Part shown: positions 18,209 to 26,529 of the stretch, one piece after another | Layout of the letters: each line of letters opens with the position of its first letter | How positions within the stretch are numbered: position 1 is the stretch's first letter | From: CP2-2F sp034436355 | GTDB lineage: Bacteria > Chloroflexota > Anaerolineae > Aggregatilineales > UBA2796 | DNA: 64,000 nt | Direction: 5' to 3' | NCBI GenBank assembly: GCA_034436355.1 | Contig: DAOTVQ010000020.1 | Location: forward strand, 1 to 64,000 | Position numbers and translations under genes: made by a program | The notes under the pieces: model-generated | Told to the model about the DNA's origin: nothing | The model's database searches: none | Seen by the model: the letters and a program-made list of their open reading frames with translations, nothing else

Positions 18209-18358
18209 ATGAGTCATCTTGCGTGCCTGTCTGCGTTCCATCGCACGCTTATCATACCATGCAGGGGCAGTTTGGGAAAACCTACGCGGGCGCGGCAAAC
18301 CTCTATCCACCCGTAGTTGAGAGGGTAATTCCCACACCATCGCGCCATACAGTTAACC

Positions 18359-19768
18359 TTATCCTCCGTCCCCTTTCCCCTCACCCACCGCCGCCAACGG
18401 AATCACGCCGTTGTTGGGCGTGCCTTCCACACGCCCTACCAAATCGTAGAGCATGGCACCCGTGATCTGCACCGGGATGATCGGACGCCCTGTCGGCGCG
18501 TCGCCCTCAATGATCACATAGCCATCCACCTCTGGTGCGTCGCGGTAGCTGCGCCCAACCGTCAAGCCATCACCCTGCCCTTCGATCAGCACCTCCAGCG
18601 TTTTGCCCACCATCGCCTGATTTTTCGCCAGACTGATCGCCTGTTGCACGCTCATCAGGTGATCGCGGCGCGCCTGCTTGACAGCCTCAGGCAAATGGTC
18701 TGGTTGTTCGGCAGAGGGCGTGTTTTCCTCAAAGCTGTAGGTGAACACGCCCACACGGTCAAACTGCATGGCACGCACGAACTGCACCAATTCCTCAAAT
18801 TCGGCGTCCGTCTCGCCCGGATAGCCGACGATGAAGGTGGTGCGGATCGCCAAGTTAGGCATGGCAGCGCGCATTTTCTCTACCGTGCGGTAGACCCATT
18901 CCACATTGGCAGGGCGGCGCATCCGCAGCAGGGCGGAACGGCTGCCGTGCTGCAACGGAATATCAAGGTAGGGCAGAATTTGCGGGCGCGTCGCCATCAT
19001 CTCGATCAGGCGGTCGGTCACGGCGCCGGGATAAGCGTACATGATGCGAATCCACGCCATGTCGCTCTCGGTGGTCAGCCGATCCAGCAGGTGCGCCAAG
19101 CCATCGCGCAGCCCAAGATCATGCCCATAGTCGGTGGAGTCTTGCGCGATCAGGATCAGCTCTTGCACGCCTTGCGCGCTCAGGCGCTGCGCCTCTGCGA
19201 CGATGGCATCGGGCGGGCGGCTGACGGCAGTCCCTTTGATGAGCGGAATGGCGCAGAAGGCACACGGGCGGCGGCAGCCATCGGCGATCTTCAGGTAGGC
19301 GCTGTGACCCTGCACGCTGGCGCGCAGTGCGCCGTGTTCATCGCTGCCAACGACGGTCGCCTCCGTTGGCAAATGGTAGAGCGGCGCAGGGTCTTTGCGT
19401 CCGCGCAGACGGCGGATCAGGTCTACAATGTCCATCCAGCGGCGCGTGCCGATCACGCCGTCCAGCCCTTCCACTTTGGCGGTTAGTTCGGCGCCATAGC
19501 GCTGTGCCATGCAGCCAGCGGCGATCAAATACTGGTCGGGACGTTTGCGGCGCGCCAGTTCGCGCAGGGTGTTCACGCTCTCATCTTTAGCGGCGTTGAT
19601 GAAGCCGCACGTATTGACGATCAGCACTTCGGCTTGGCGTTCGCTCTCAAGGGCAGTCATGCCGCTTTCATCCAGCAGTTGTGCCATGCTTGCCGCATCT
19701 ACGGCGTTCTTCGAGCAGCCGAGGTTAACCAAATAATAGGTGTTCTGCGCGGTGCGCCGCTTTGCCAT
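18359..19768 (-). CDS. rimO: Ribosomal protein S12 methylthiotransferase RimO
   Basis: I start at the ATG at 19768 (MAKRRTAQNTYYLVNLGC), which gives 469 residues; the longer frame adds 39 residues without family character. The N-terminal cluster-binding domain holds Cys18 (GCSKNAVDA), Cys54 and Cys86. The radical SAM motif CRRPCAFC gives Cys165, Cys169 and Cys172. A TRAM domain closes the protein. The KNAVD signature favours RimO over MiaB. RimO methylthiolates an aspartate of ribosomal protein S12 using two iron-sulfur clusters and S-adenosylmethionine. Confidence 0.9.
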   Translation of the reverse strand: MAKRRTAQNTYYLVNLGCSKNAVDAASMAQLLDESGMTALESERQAEVLIVNTCGFINAAKDESVNTLRELARRKRPDQYLIAAGCMAQRYGAELTAKVEGLDGVIGTRRWMDIVDLIRRLRGRKDPAPLYHLPTEATVVGSDEHGALRASVQGHSAYLKIADGCRRPCAFCAIPLIKGTAVSRPPDAIVAEAQRLSAQGVQELILIAQDSTDYGHDLGLRDGLAHLLDRLTTESDMAWIRIMYAYPGAVTDRLIEMMATRPQILPYLDIPLQHGSRSALLRMRRPANVEWVYRTVEKMRAAMPNLAIRTTFIVGYPGETDAEFEELVQFVRAMQFDRVGVFTYSFEENTPSAEQPDHLPEAVKQARRDHLMSVQQAISLAKNQAMVGKTLEVLIEGQGDGLTVGRSYRDAPEVDGYVIIEGDAPTGRPIIPVQITGAMLYDLVGRVEGTPNNGVIPLAAVGEGKGDGG

Positions 19769-19979
19769 AGGTGTTTCAATGCCTTTGTGTGGAAAATTAC
19801 CATTACAGGGATAGGCTAATCTTAGCGGTTCTAGGCGCGCTCGGCAAGGCATGGTGAGGGATAGGGCATTTCGATGCTGCAACACAGGCTATTTTGGAAG
19901 CAACACACGCACCGCTTTGCTTGATTGAAGTCAGTGTGTTGGGCAAAGCATTGAATTCACATTGAGATGGGATTGTAAT

Positions 19980-20007
19980 TTGAGCGGTGCATTTATTCTT
20001 TTATGCT
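19980..20007 (+). promoter_or_regulatory. Likely sigma70 promoter for the STAS-like gene
   Basis: TTGAGC (19980-19985) and TATGCT (20002-20007) are 16 bases apart, in an AT-richer patch of the 280-base region between the divergent rimO and STAS-like genes. The start codon follows about 41 bases later. Confidence 0.5.
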
Positions 20008-20048
20008 AGGGATGTGTTGGATAAGTTAAGTAAAGAGAGCGAATACGC

Positions 20049-20447
20049 ATGACCTACACCTACCGCATTGAGAAATTACCGAACGAACCGATTGTTGTCA
20101 CCCACTTGGGCGCCGACTATTCACTGGCAAGCCACACAGAAGCAATCAACTCGCGCATTATGGAATTCATGGATGCCTCTGCGGAAGGGCTTTTCTTGAT
20201 CTTCGATGTGACCGAAGCCTCTTTCAGTTTTGATGATATCATCACGAGTGCCTCGCAAGGGACGCGCAGCACGACGCCGCTGTTGCGGCATCCCAACATG
20301 CGGCAGTTGGTCGTGATCAGCCATTCGGCGCTCGTTCGGTTGGCTGCCAAAGGGCTCAATTCACCCATCTTCGGCAGGGTAAGCGTGAAGGTCTGCGATA
20401 CGTTGGATGAAGCATTGGCGCATTGCCGCGCTGAGCTAACCGCCTAG
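20049..20447 (+). CDS. STAS/SpoIIAA-like small protein
   Basis: The 132-residue protein has no signal peptide or membrane segment. The pattern of alternating strands and helices (PIVVTHLGADY, GLFLIFDVTEASFSFDDI, QLVVISHSALVRLAAKG, VKVCDTLDEALAHC) suggests an SpoIIAA/STAS-like fold. Such proteins often act as regulatory partners or lipid-binding modules. A gap of 73 bases separates it from the VWA gene on the same strand, so co-transcription is possible. The fold assignment is tentative and function is unknown. Confidence 0.7.
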   Translation: MTYTYRIEKLPNEPIVVTHLGADYSLASHTEAINSRIMEFMDASAEGLFLIFDVTEASFSFDDIITSASQGTRSTTPLLRHPNMRQLVVISHSALVRLAAKGLNSPIFGRVSVKVCDTLDEALAHCRAELTA

Positions 20448-20520
20448 CAACCATTCGCTACCCACCTGCCCGTCCTTTGCGCTACAATCTGCCTACCGTC
20501 TTATCACAAGGATGTGGCAC

Positions 20521-21909
20521 ATGGATAAGCGATTGGTCGAGTTTATTCGCACGCTGCGCGCTGCCGGCGTGCGTATCTCTGTGGCAGAGAGCTACGATGC
20601 CCTGCGCGCCGTGGATCAGGTTGGCGTTTATGAGCGCGAGATATTTCAAGCTGCGCTGCGGACGACGTTGGTGAAAGAGGCAACCGACCTGCCCACCTTC
20701 GATTATTTCTTCCCACTGTTCTTTGATACCGCCGCACCGCCCATGTTCAACATGGAACAGGAACTGACGCCCGACCAGCAGCAGATGCTCAAACAAGCGC
20801 TGCAATCTTTAGCAGGCAACCCGCAGGCGCTGCAACAACTGCTCCAGCAGCTTATGCGCGGGCGCGGCTTCGATCAGAATCAGCTTGAGCAGGCAGGGCA
20901 GCAGCTTGGCTTGGGCAACGCCGATAGCCCTTCGCAGCAGGGCTACTACCAGCGCATGATGCAGCGCGCCCTGAGCCTGAACGAACTGCGTGAATTGCTC
21001 GACCAGCTTGAGGAGGCACTGCGCGAAGCCGGCATGAGCGAAGAGTCCCTGCAAGAGGTGATGCAGATGCTGCGCGCCAATGGCGAAGCGCTCCGTGAGC
21101 AGATTGAGCGCTTTGTTGGCAGCAGCATCGCCCGCAACCTGGGCGAAAATCCGCCCGAAAAGCCCGATGCCCAAGACCTGATGCAAACGCCCTTCCGCGC
21201 CCTGAGCCAAGAAGAAGCGGACGCCCTGCGCGACGAAGTGAAACGCCTTGCGGCTCGCCTTCGCAGCCGTGCCTCGCTGCGCCAGCGCCGTGCTAATGAC
21301 GGCACGCTTGATCCCAAAAGCACGTTGCGCCACAACTTGCGCTATGGTGGCACGCCTATTGAGCTGCAATTCCGCAAGCGCAGCCTGAAGCCGCGCCTTG
21401 TGTTGATCTGCGATATTTCCACTTCAATGCGCTACTGTGCTGAGTTCATGCTGACCCTGATCTACGAGTTACAAGATCAGGTTGCCAAAGCGCGCAGCTT
21501 CATCTTCATCAGCGACCTGCACGAGATTAGCGATTATTTCAAGGCAAAACGCCCTGAGATCGCCGTCCAAGAGGTGCTGGACAATCACCCGCCCGGCTCG
21601 TACAACACCGATCTTGGTCACAGCCTGAATACGCTCTTTGGCGAGAAGCTGGACGCCATAGATAGCCGCACCACTGTCATCCTGCTGGGCGATGGGCGCA
21701 ACAATTACAACGATCCGCGCCTTGACCTAGCGGCGGACATGCGGCGGCGGGCGCGCCGTGTGCTGTGGTTCAACCCAGAGCCGCACTATCAGTGGGGGAC
21801 GGGTGATAGCGATATGCTGGACTATGCACCGCTCGCCTCTGGCGTCTATCAGGTGGCGAACATGGCACAACTGGTGGAGGCGATTGATAAGATCATGGCG
21901 GATGGGTGA
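20521..21909 (+). CDS. VWA domain protein, CoxE-like
   Basis: I start at the second ATG, 20521, since AAGGA lies about eight bases upstream. The 462-residue protein has an N-terminal helical CoxE-like region (VEFIRTLRAAGVRISVAES). A Gln- and Leu-rich helical middle follows (about 85-250). The C-terminal von Willebrand A domain carries the metal site DISTSMR at 298-304, with further MIDAS-like positions in NTDLGHSL and LLGDGRNN. CoxE-like proteins usually work with a MoxR-type AAA ATPase in metal-cofactor insertion or complex assembly. No such ATPase is adjacent here, so its partner must be elsewhere. Confidence 0.85.
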   Translation: MDKRLVEFIRTLRAAGVRISVAESYDALRAVDQVGVYEREIFQAALRTTLVKEATDLPTFDYFFPLFFDTAAPPMFNMEQELTPDQQQMLKQALQSLAGNPQALQQLLQQLMRGRGFDQNQLEQAGQQLGLGNADSPSQQGYYQRMMQRALSLNELRELLDQLEEALREAGMSEESLQEVMQMLRANGEALREQIERFVGSSIARNLGENPPEKPDAQDLMQTPFRALSQEEADALRDEVKRLAARLRSRASLRQRRANDGTLDPKSTLRHNLRYGGTPIELQFRKRSLKPRLVLICDISTSMRYCAEFMLTLIYELQDQVAKARSFIFISDLHEISDYFKAKRPEIAVQEVLDNHPPGSYNTDLGHSLNTLFGEKLDAIDSRTTVILLGDGRNNYNDPRLDLAADMRRRARRVLWFNPEPHYQWGTGDSDMLDYAPLASGVYQVANMAQLVEAIDKIMADG

Positions 21910-21913
21910 CCCT

Positions 21914-22483
21914 ATGCAGAACATTGCCACACTGCTTGCCGTGACGGCGATGCTGGTCTGGCTATTTACCTATTGGCGCGGCGGCACGGCGGTCGTTAAA
22001 TCAATGCGCCAGTCAAGGCTGCCATTAGATCGTTTGGCGGTGTGGGCGCTGGCATTCACAACCGCTGCCTTGCCTATCATCGGCATCGGCATGTTACTAG
22101 GCATTGGTGCGCCGCTGCTGCCAGACTGGGCAGCGCTCATCGGGATAGTTCTGGTGCTGGTAGGCATGGCAGGCACCTACTTCTGCCGCGCCTACCTCGG
22201 CAGGTATTGGACAGCAGAGGCAACCCTGCAAGGCGATCATCGCCTTGTTGACTCAGGTCCGTATAGCCACATGCGCCACCCGATTTACACAATGGCGATC
22301 ATCCTTTATATCGGCTTGGGCATCGTTTTCAGCACACCGCTCGGCATGGGAGCGGCTGCGCTCAGTCTCTTCATGATGATCATCAAGACGCACACTGAGG
22401 ATCGTTTTCTGATGGCGGAACTAGCGGGCTACGCTGCCTACAGCCAGCGTGTGCCTTACCGTTTATTACCAAAAATCTGGTGA
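21914..22483 (+). CDS. Isoprenylcysteine carboxyl methyltransferase family membrane protein
   Basis: The start at 21914 (MQNIATLLAVTAMLVW) follows GGTGA by a few bases and lies five bases after the VWA stop; an ATG at 21902 is an alternative. The 189-residue protein has about four to five membrane segments. Its C-terminal catalytic region has the motif LVDSGPYSHMRHPIYTM near residues 113-129 and a final ED and YxxY segment, as in ICMT/PEMT-like enzymes. Bacterial members methylate lipids or small molecules. The substrate is unknown. Confidence 0.85.
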   Translation: MQNIATLLAVTAMLVWLFTYWRGGTAVVKSMRQSRLPLDRLAVWALAFTTAALPIIGIGMLLGIGAPLLPDWAALIGIVLVLVGMAGTYFCRAYLGRYWTAEATLQGDHRLVDSGPYSHMRHPIYTMAIILYIGLGIVFSTPLGMGAAALSLFMMIIKTHTEDRFLMAELAGYAAYSQRVPYRLLPKIW

Positions 22484-22590
22484 AGGGCGCGGCGCAGCGC
22501 ATCGGCAGCAATCCACAGCGCCAGCAGGCTGAAGCCAAGCGGCGCAAGGCAGCCCACGTAAAAGCAGCCAACAAGGCGACGCTTTAGCAT
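22456..22590 (-). CDS. Possible 44-residue membrane protein
   Basis: An ATG at 22590 overlaps the stop of the glycosyltransferase gene and opens a frame of 44 codons ending at 22456. The product starts MLKRRLVGCFYVG and has one hydrophobic segment (about 8-28), preceded by basic residues and followed by an amphipathic tail. The overlap would allow translational coupling. It also overlaps the 3' end of the convergent methyltransferase gene, and no homology can be checked here, so it may be a chance frame. Confidence 0.35.
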   Translation of the reverse strand: MLKRRLVGCFYVGCLAPLGFSLLALWIAADALRRALHQIFGNKR

Positions 22591-23819
22591 CGGCGCAGCC
22601 TGCCCATGCGCTCATGCAAGCGCAGCGCCTCTGCGTAGTAGCACTCCAAATCGCGCATGACGGCAGACCAAGCGTGCTGTTCGGCGTAGGCGCGTGCGGC
22701 GGCGCTCATCCGCGCCCGCAGTGTTGCATCGGTTAACAACTGGCAGGTGCGCTGCCGAAAAGCCTCTGCATCGTGCGGCGGCACAAGGAAGCCCGTCTCG
22801 CCGTGCCGCACCAACGCCGCCGATCCGCCCTGATTAGCAGCAACGACAGGCAAGCCGCTTGCCATCGCCTCTAGGATGACTTGCCCGAACGTCTCGCGCA
22901 CGGCGGGAAACACAAAGACATCCGCTGCGGCGTAGGCATCCGCCAAATCATCGCCGATTAGATGCCCAATAAAATGCGCCGATCTGCCATTTTCCGTCAA
23001 AGCCTGCTGCACCTGTGGCAAGTGATTCCCGCCGCCGATCAAGGTCAGCGCGAGGGATGAGTCCGCCGCCAAGGCGCCCAGCGCCTCTAGATGCTTCTCC
23101 CGCGCCATGCGCCCAACGTAAAGCGCCACGCCGCACGCCGACTGCCGATCACCCAGCAAGCGCGCCCGCCAAGATGCAGTGCGGCGCGTTGGTGTAAAGC
23201 GCGCCGTATCCACCCCACGTCCCCACAGGCGCAACCGCTTAAAGCGCTGAGCGCGCAGTGCCGCCAAGACAATCTGCGTTGGCACGAGGTTCAGTGTGCA
23301 GCCATTGTGAATGAAGCGCAAAATGCCCGTGAACAAGCCCGCCAAGTGTGGTGCGCCATAGCTGCGTGCATAGCCGGGCAAATCGGTCTGGTAGTTTGCC
23401 ACCACCGGCACATGCAGCGCGCCACTGCCCAACATGCCCATCATGCCAAGCGTGAAAGGGCTGAACAGGTAGATTAGATCGGGCTGGAAGCGCTGCAACT
23501 GAGCAAGGATGGGCAGCCACAACAAGGCGACTCGTGTTTCGGGATAGCTGGGCAGCCACAGCGACGGCACGCTGTAGATGGGCGTGCCGTCAAGGTGCGG
23601 TGGTGCAGGGTGCGGCGCAAAGACGATCAGATCGCGCCCGCTGCGCTGCAAATGCCGAATGGTGAGCAGCGCAGTCCGCGAGACGCCATCCACTTTGGGC
23701 AGAAAGGCTTCCGTGAAAAGCGCCACGCGCCGCACATCGGCGCACAACACCTCTGGCGGCAGCCGATCACCGAGTGCGCTTGTTTCAGCGGCAACCATCG
23801 CCGCAATCGGATCATTCAT
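22584..23819 (-). CDS. Glycosyltransferase family 4 (MgtA-like)
   Basis: The 411-residue protein has two Rossmann-like halves. The N-terminus VRRVALFTEAFLPKVDGVSRT is the acceptor side. The C-terminal donor half contains VALYVGRMAREKHLEAL, FVFPAVRETFGQVILEAMASGLP near residues 300-320 and the EX7E glutamates. It resembles the group of mannosyl or glucosyl transferases that act on diacylglycerol or phosphatidylinositol-type acceptors. It transfers a sugar from a nucleotide sugar at the cytoplasmic membrane. Acceptor and donor are not known. Confidence 0.88.
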   Translation of the reverse strand: MNDPIAAMVAAETSALGDRLPPEVLCADVRRVALFTEAFLPKVDGVSRTALLTIRHLQRSGRDLIVFAPHPAPPHLDGTPIYSVPSLWLPSYPETRVALLWLPILAQLQRFQPDLIYLFSPFTLGMMGMLGSGALHVPVVANYQTDLPGYARSYGAPHLAGLFTGILRFIHNGCTLNLVPTQIVLAALRAQRFKRLRLWGRGVDTARFTPTRRTASWRARLLGDRQSACGVALYVGRMAREKHLEALGALAADSSLALTLIGGGNHLPQVQQALTENGRSAHFIGHLIGDDLADAYAAADVFVFPAVRETFGQVILEAMASGLPVVAANQGGSAALVRHGETGFLVPPHDAEAFRQRTCQLLTDATLRARMSAAARAYAEQHAWSAVMRDLECYYAEALRLHERMGRLRRC

Positions 23820-23839
23820 CGCGCACCTACCTTAAACAA

Positions 23840-23872
23840 CAACGGACGGGCTGATGAGCGCGCCGTCCGTTG
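23840..23872 (-). terminator. Intrinsic terminator of the succinate dehydrogenase operon
   Basis: CAACGGACGG (23840-23849) and CCGTCCGTTG (23863-23872) form a perfect ten-pair stem with a 13-base loop. On the minus strand the stem is followed by TTGTTTAAG. It lies 25 bases after the sdhB stop and just before the glycosyltransferase gene. Confidence 0.7.
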
Positions 23873-23896
23873 AACGCATCACACGCTGCACGGCGC

Positions 23897-24628
23897 TTAA
23901 TAGTCGCGCTTGCCGGCTTGGATCGCCTTCTTCACCTCGCCAATGGCGCGGGTCACCTCAATGCCACGCGGGCAAGCCGGCGTGCAGTTATAAATGGTGC
24001 GGCAGCGCCACACACCATCCGGATCAGCCAGCACGTCAAGGCGCTCTTGCAAGTGCTGATCGCGGTCATCAAAGATGAAGCGATGCGCCTGCACAATGGC
24101 TGCCGGTCCGACGTAAGCGCCATTTGCCCAAAAGCTGGGGCAGCTTGTGGTGCAGGCAGCGCACAGGATGCACTTGGTCGTATCATCAAAGCGCTCGCGT
24201 GCCTCAATCGTTTGCAGGCGCTCACGCGGCGTGCCGTCCTCACCGATAGGCGGCGGCGTCTCGTTGACGAGGTAGGGCATGATCGCACGGTAGTGGGCGA
24301 AGAATGGCTCCATATCCACCACCAAATCTTTGATGACGGGCAGCCCAAGGATCGGCTCCACCTGAATGGTGGCTTTTTCGCCGAACTCTTGGAGCAACAC
24401 CTTGCAGGCAAGCCGATTGCGCCCGTTGATCCGCATGGCGTCTGAGCCGCAGATGCCCTGTGCGCACGAACGGCGCAAGGTCAGCGTGCCGTCAATTTCC
24501 CACTTCACGCGGTGCAGCAGTTCCAACAGGCGGTTGGTGGGTTCGCAGTCTTTCAGGGTATAGGTTGCCCAATAAGGCTTTTTGTCTTTGTCGGGGTTAA
24601 AGCGCCGAATGCGTAGTGTGGCTTCCAC
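23897..24628 (-). CDS. sdhB: Succinate dehydrogenase/fumarate reductase iron-sulfur subunit
   Basis: The 243-residue protein starts at a GTG at 24628, with GGAAGG about 12 bases upstream. The N-terminal ferredoxin domain has the [2Fe-2S] cysteines in SCAQGICGSD and RLAC; the fourth position is Asp, as in many SdhB proteins. The C-terminal helical domain has CILCAACTTSCPSF and CRTIYNCTPACPRG for the [4Fe-4S] and [3Fe-4S] clusters. It passes electrons from the flavoprotein to the quinone site. It is the last gene of the operon. Confidence 0.95.
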   Translation of the reverse strand: MEATLRIRRFNPDKDKKPYWATYTLKDCEPTNRLLELLHRVKWEIDGTLTLRRSCAQGICGSDAMRINGRNRLACKVLLQEFGEKATIQVEPILGLPVIKDLVVDMEPFFAHYRAIMPYLVNETPPPIGEDGTPRERLQTIEARERFDDTTKCILCAACTTSCPSFWANGAYVGPAAIVQAHRFIFDDRDQHLQERLDVLADPDGVWRCRTIYNCTPACPRGIEVTRAIGEVKKAIQAGKRDY

Positions 24629-24711
24629 AGTGATCTAAATCCTTCCCGATACACTTAAAACAAGGGCGCGGCGCGCAAGGCGTGTGCGTTGCCCACCGCG
24701 CATTTTGCAAA

Positions 24712-26493
24712 TTAGTAGACGCGCTCTTTAGGCTGGTATTGGGTGATGGTGACGGGCTTATAATCCACGCGCAAGCCCTCGTCGCCTTCACGGTAGACCA
24801 TCGTGTGCTTCAGCCAGTTTTCGTCATCGCGCTTTTCATAATCCTCACGGGCGTGACCGCCGCGGCTCTCGGTGCGGTTCAGGGCAGAGTAAGCCGTCAC
24901 CTCTGCCAGCTCCAGCAAGCAACCCAGCTCCCACGTCTCCAGCACATCGGTGTTGAAGGTGCTGCCGCGGTCATCAATGCCGATGTTGGTGGCAAATTCG
25001 CGGCGCAGTTCGCGCATGGTCTCTAGGGCTTGCTGCATGTCTTTGCCGTTGCGGAAGACGCCGACCAAATCCTGCATGGTGGATTGCATCTTCTTGCGAA
25101 GCAGGTAAGGTTTGGTGCTGCCCGTCGCCGTGCGGATGCGGTTTAATTCGCTCTCGATCTTGCGCCCGGCATCGCTGGGCAGGGCGATGAATGCGGCACC
25201 GCGTGCATATTCCGCAGCGCGCAAGCCTGCCCGCCGCCCGAACACGATCAGGTCTACCAGGGAGTTGGTGCCGAGCCGATTGGCGCCATGCACGCTGACG
25301 CAAGCGCACTCGCCGGCGGCATACAAGCCGGGGATCACGCGGCTCTCGCTATTGGCGATCACTTCGGCGTTCACATTGGTGGGAATGCCGCCCATCGCAT
25401 AATGCGCCGTCGGCTGGATGGGCAGCGGCTCGGTCAGCGGATCAACGCCGGCATAGGTGCGTCCCTGATCGCAGGTTTCGGCAAGTTTGCTCTCGATGTA
25501 GTGTGCGGTGTAGTGGTCGGCATTCTCGCCCGCCTCTGCCTTATAGCGGCGCACGGTGTCGGGCGTTAGGTCAAGGTGCAGGTAGCGCTTGCCCTTGATG
25601 CCGCGCCCTTCGCGCAGCTCGATGGCAATCGCCCGCGAGATCACATCGCGGCTTGCCAAATCTTTCACCTTCGGCGCGTACTTTTCCATGAAGCGCTCGC
25701 CGCGCCCGTTGATCAGCACGCCGCCTTCGCCGCGCACGCCTTCGGTGATCAGGAAGCCGGTTGGGTACAAGCCGGTTGGGTGGAACTGGAAGAACTCCAT
25801 ATCCTCCAACGGCACGCCGTTGCGGAAGGTGATTGCCGCGCCATCGCCCGTCATGCTGTGCGCGTTGCTGGTCACTTCCCAACACTTGCCCCAGCCGCCC
25901 GTCGCAAAGACAATTGCCTTCGCGTGGAACAGATGCAAGGTGCCATCCAATAAGCAGACTGCCACCGCGCCGACGGGCTGATCCCCGTTCATGATCAAGT
26001 CCACCACGTGATATTCATCGTAGAAGGTCACGTTGTTCTTGATGCACTGCTGATAGAGCGTCTGCAAGATCATATGCCCGGTGCGGTCGGCAGCGTGGCA
26101 AGCACGGCGGACGGGCTTGCCCGTCGTATTGTTGGTATGCCCACCAAAGCGCCGCTGCGAAATCTTGCCTTCTTTGGTGCGGTCAAAGGGCAAGCCCATA
26201 TGCTCCAGCTCGATGACTGCCTCAATCGCCTCACGCGCCAAAATCTCAGCGGCGTCCTGATCGGTCAGATAGTCGCCCCCTTTAACGGTATCAAAGGCGT
26301 GCCATTCCCAGTGATCTTCTTCCTCGTTGCCAAGCGCCGCGCCAATGCCGCCCAAAGCCGCGCCGGTGTGCGAGCGCGTTGGGTAAAGTTTGCTGATGAC
26401 GGCAACCTTTACGCTGCGCGAAGCGTAGAGCGCTGCCATTAAGCCAGCGCCGCCTGCACCCAGGATAATGGTGTCAAATTGATGTATCTTCAT
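24712..26493 (-). CDS. sdhA: Succinate dehydrogenase/fumarate reductase flavoprotein subunit
   Basis: I place the start at the ATG at 26493 (MKIHQFDTIILGAGGAG), four bases after AAGGA; a GTG four codons upstream is possible. The 593-residue protein has the FAD dinucleotide fold, the covalent flavin histidine His42 in RSHTGAALGGI, and the substrate and catalytic region with HPTGLYPTG, EGVRGEGG and HYAMGGIP. It oxidises succinate to fumarate in the TCA cycle, or runs the reverse reaction. It lies between the iron-sulfur and membrane anchor genes. Confidence 0.95.
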   Translation of the reverse strand: MKIHQFDTIILGAGGAGLMAALYASRSVKVAVISKLYPTRSHTGAALGGIGAALGNEEEDHWEWHAFDTVKGGDYLTDQDAAEILAREAIEAVIELEHMGLPFDRTKEGKISQRRFGGHTNNTTGKPVRRACHAADRTGHMILQTLYQQCIKNNVTFYDEYHVVDLIMNGDQPVGAVAVCLLDGTLHLFHAKAIVFATGGWGKCWEVTSNAHSMTGDGAAITFRNGVPLEDMEFFQFHPTGLYPTGFLITEGVRGEGGVLINGRGERFMEKYAPKVKDLASRDVISRAIAIELREGRGIKGKRYLHLDLTPDTVRRYKAEAGENADHYTAHYIESKLAETCDQGRTYAGVDPLTEPLPIQPTAHYAMGGIPTNVNAEVIANSESRVIPGLYAAGECACVSVHGANRLGTNSLVDLIVFGRRAGLRAAEYARGAAFIALPSDAGRKIESELNRIRTATGSTKPYLLRKKMQSTMQDLVGVFRNGKDMQQALETMRELRREFATNIGIDDRGSTFNTDVLETWELGCLLELAEVTAYSALNRTESRGGHAREDYEKRDDENWLKHTMVYREGDEGLRVDYKPVTITQYQPKERVY

Positions 26494-26529
26494 ACGTTCC
26501 TTCACACTTCTAACAGTCCGTCGCTTACA

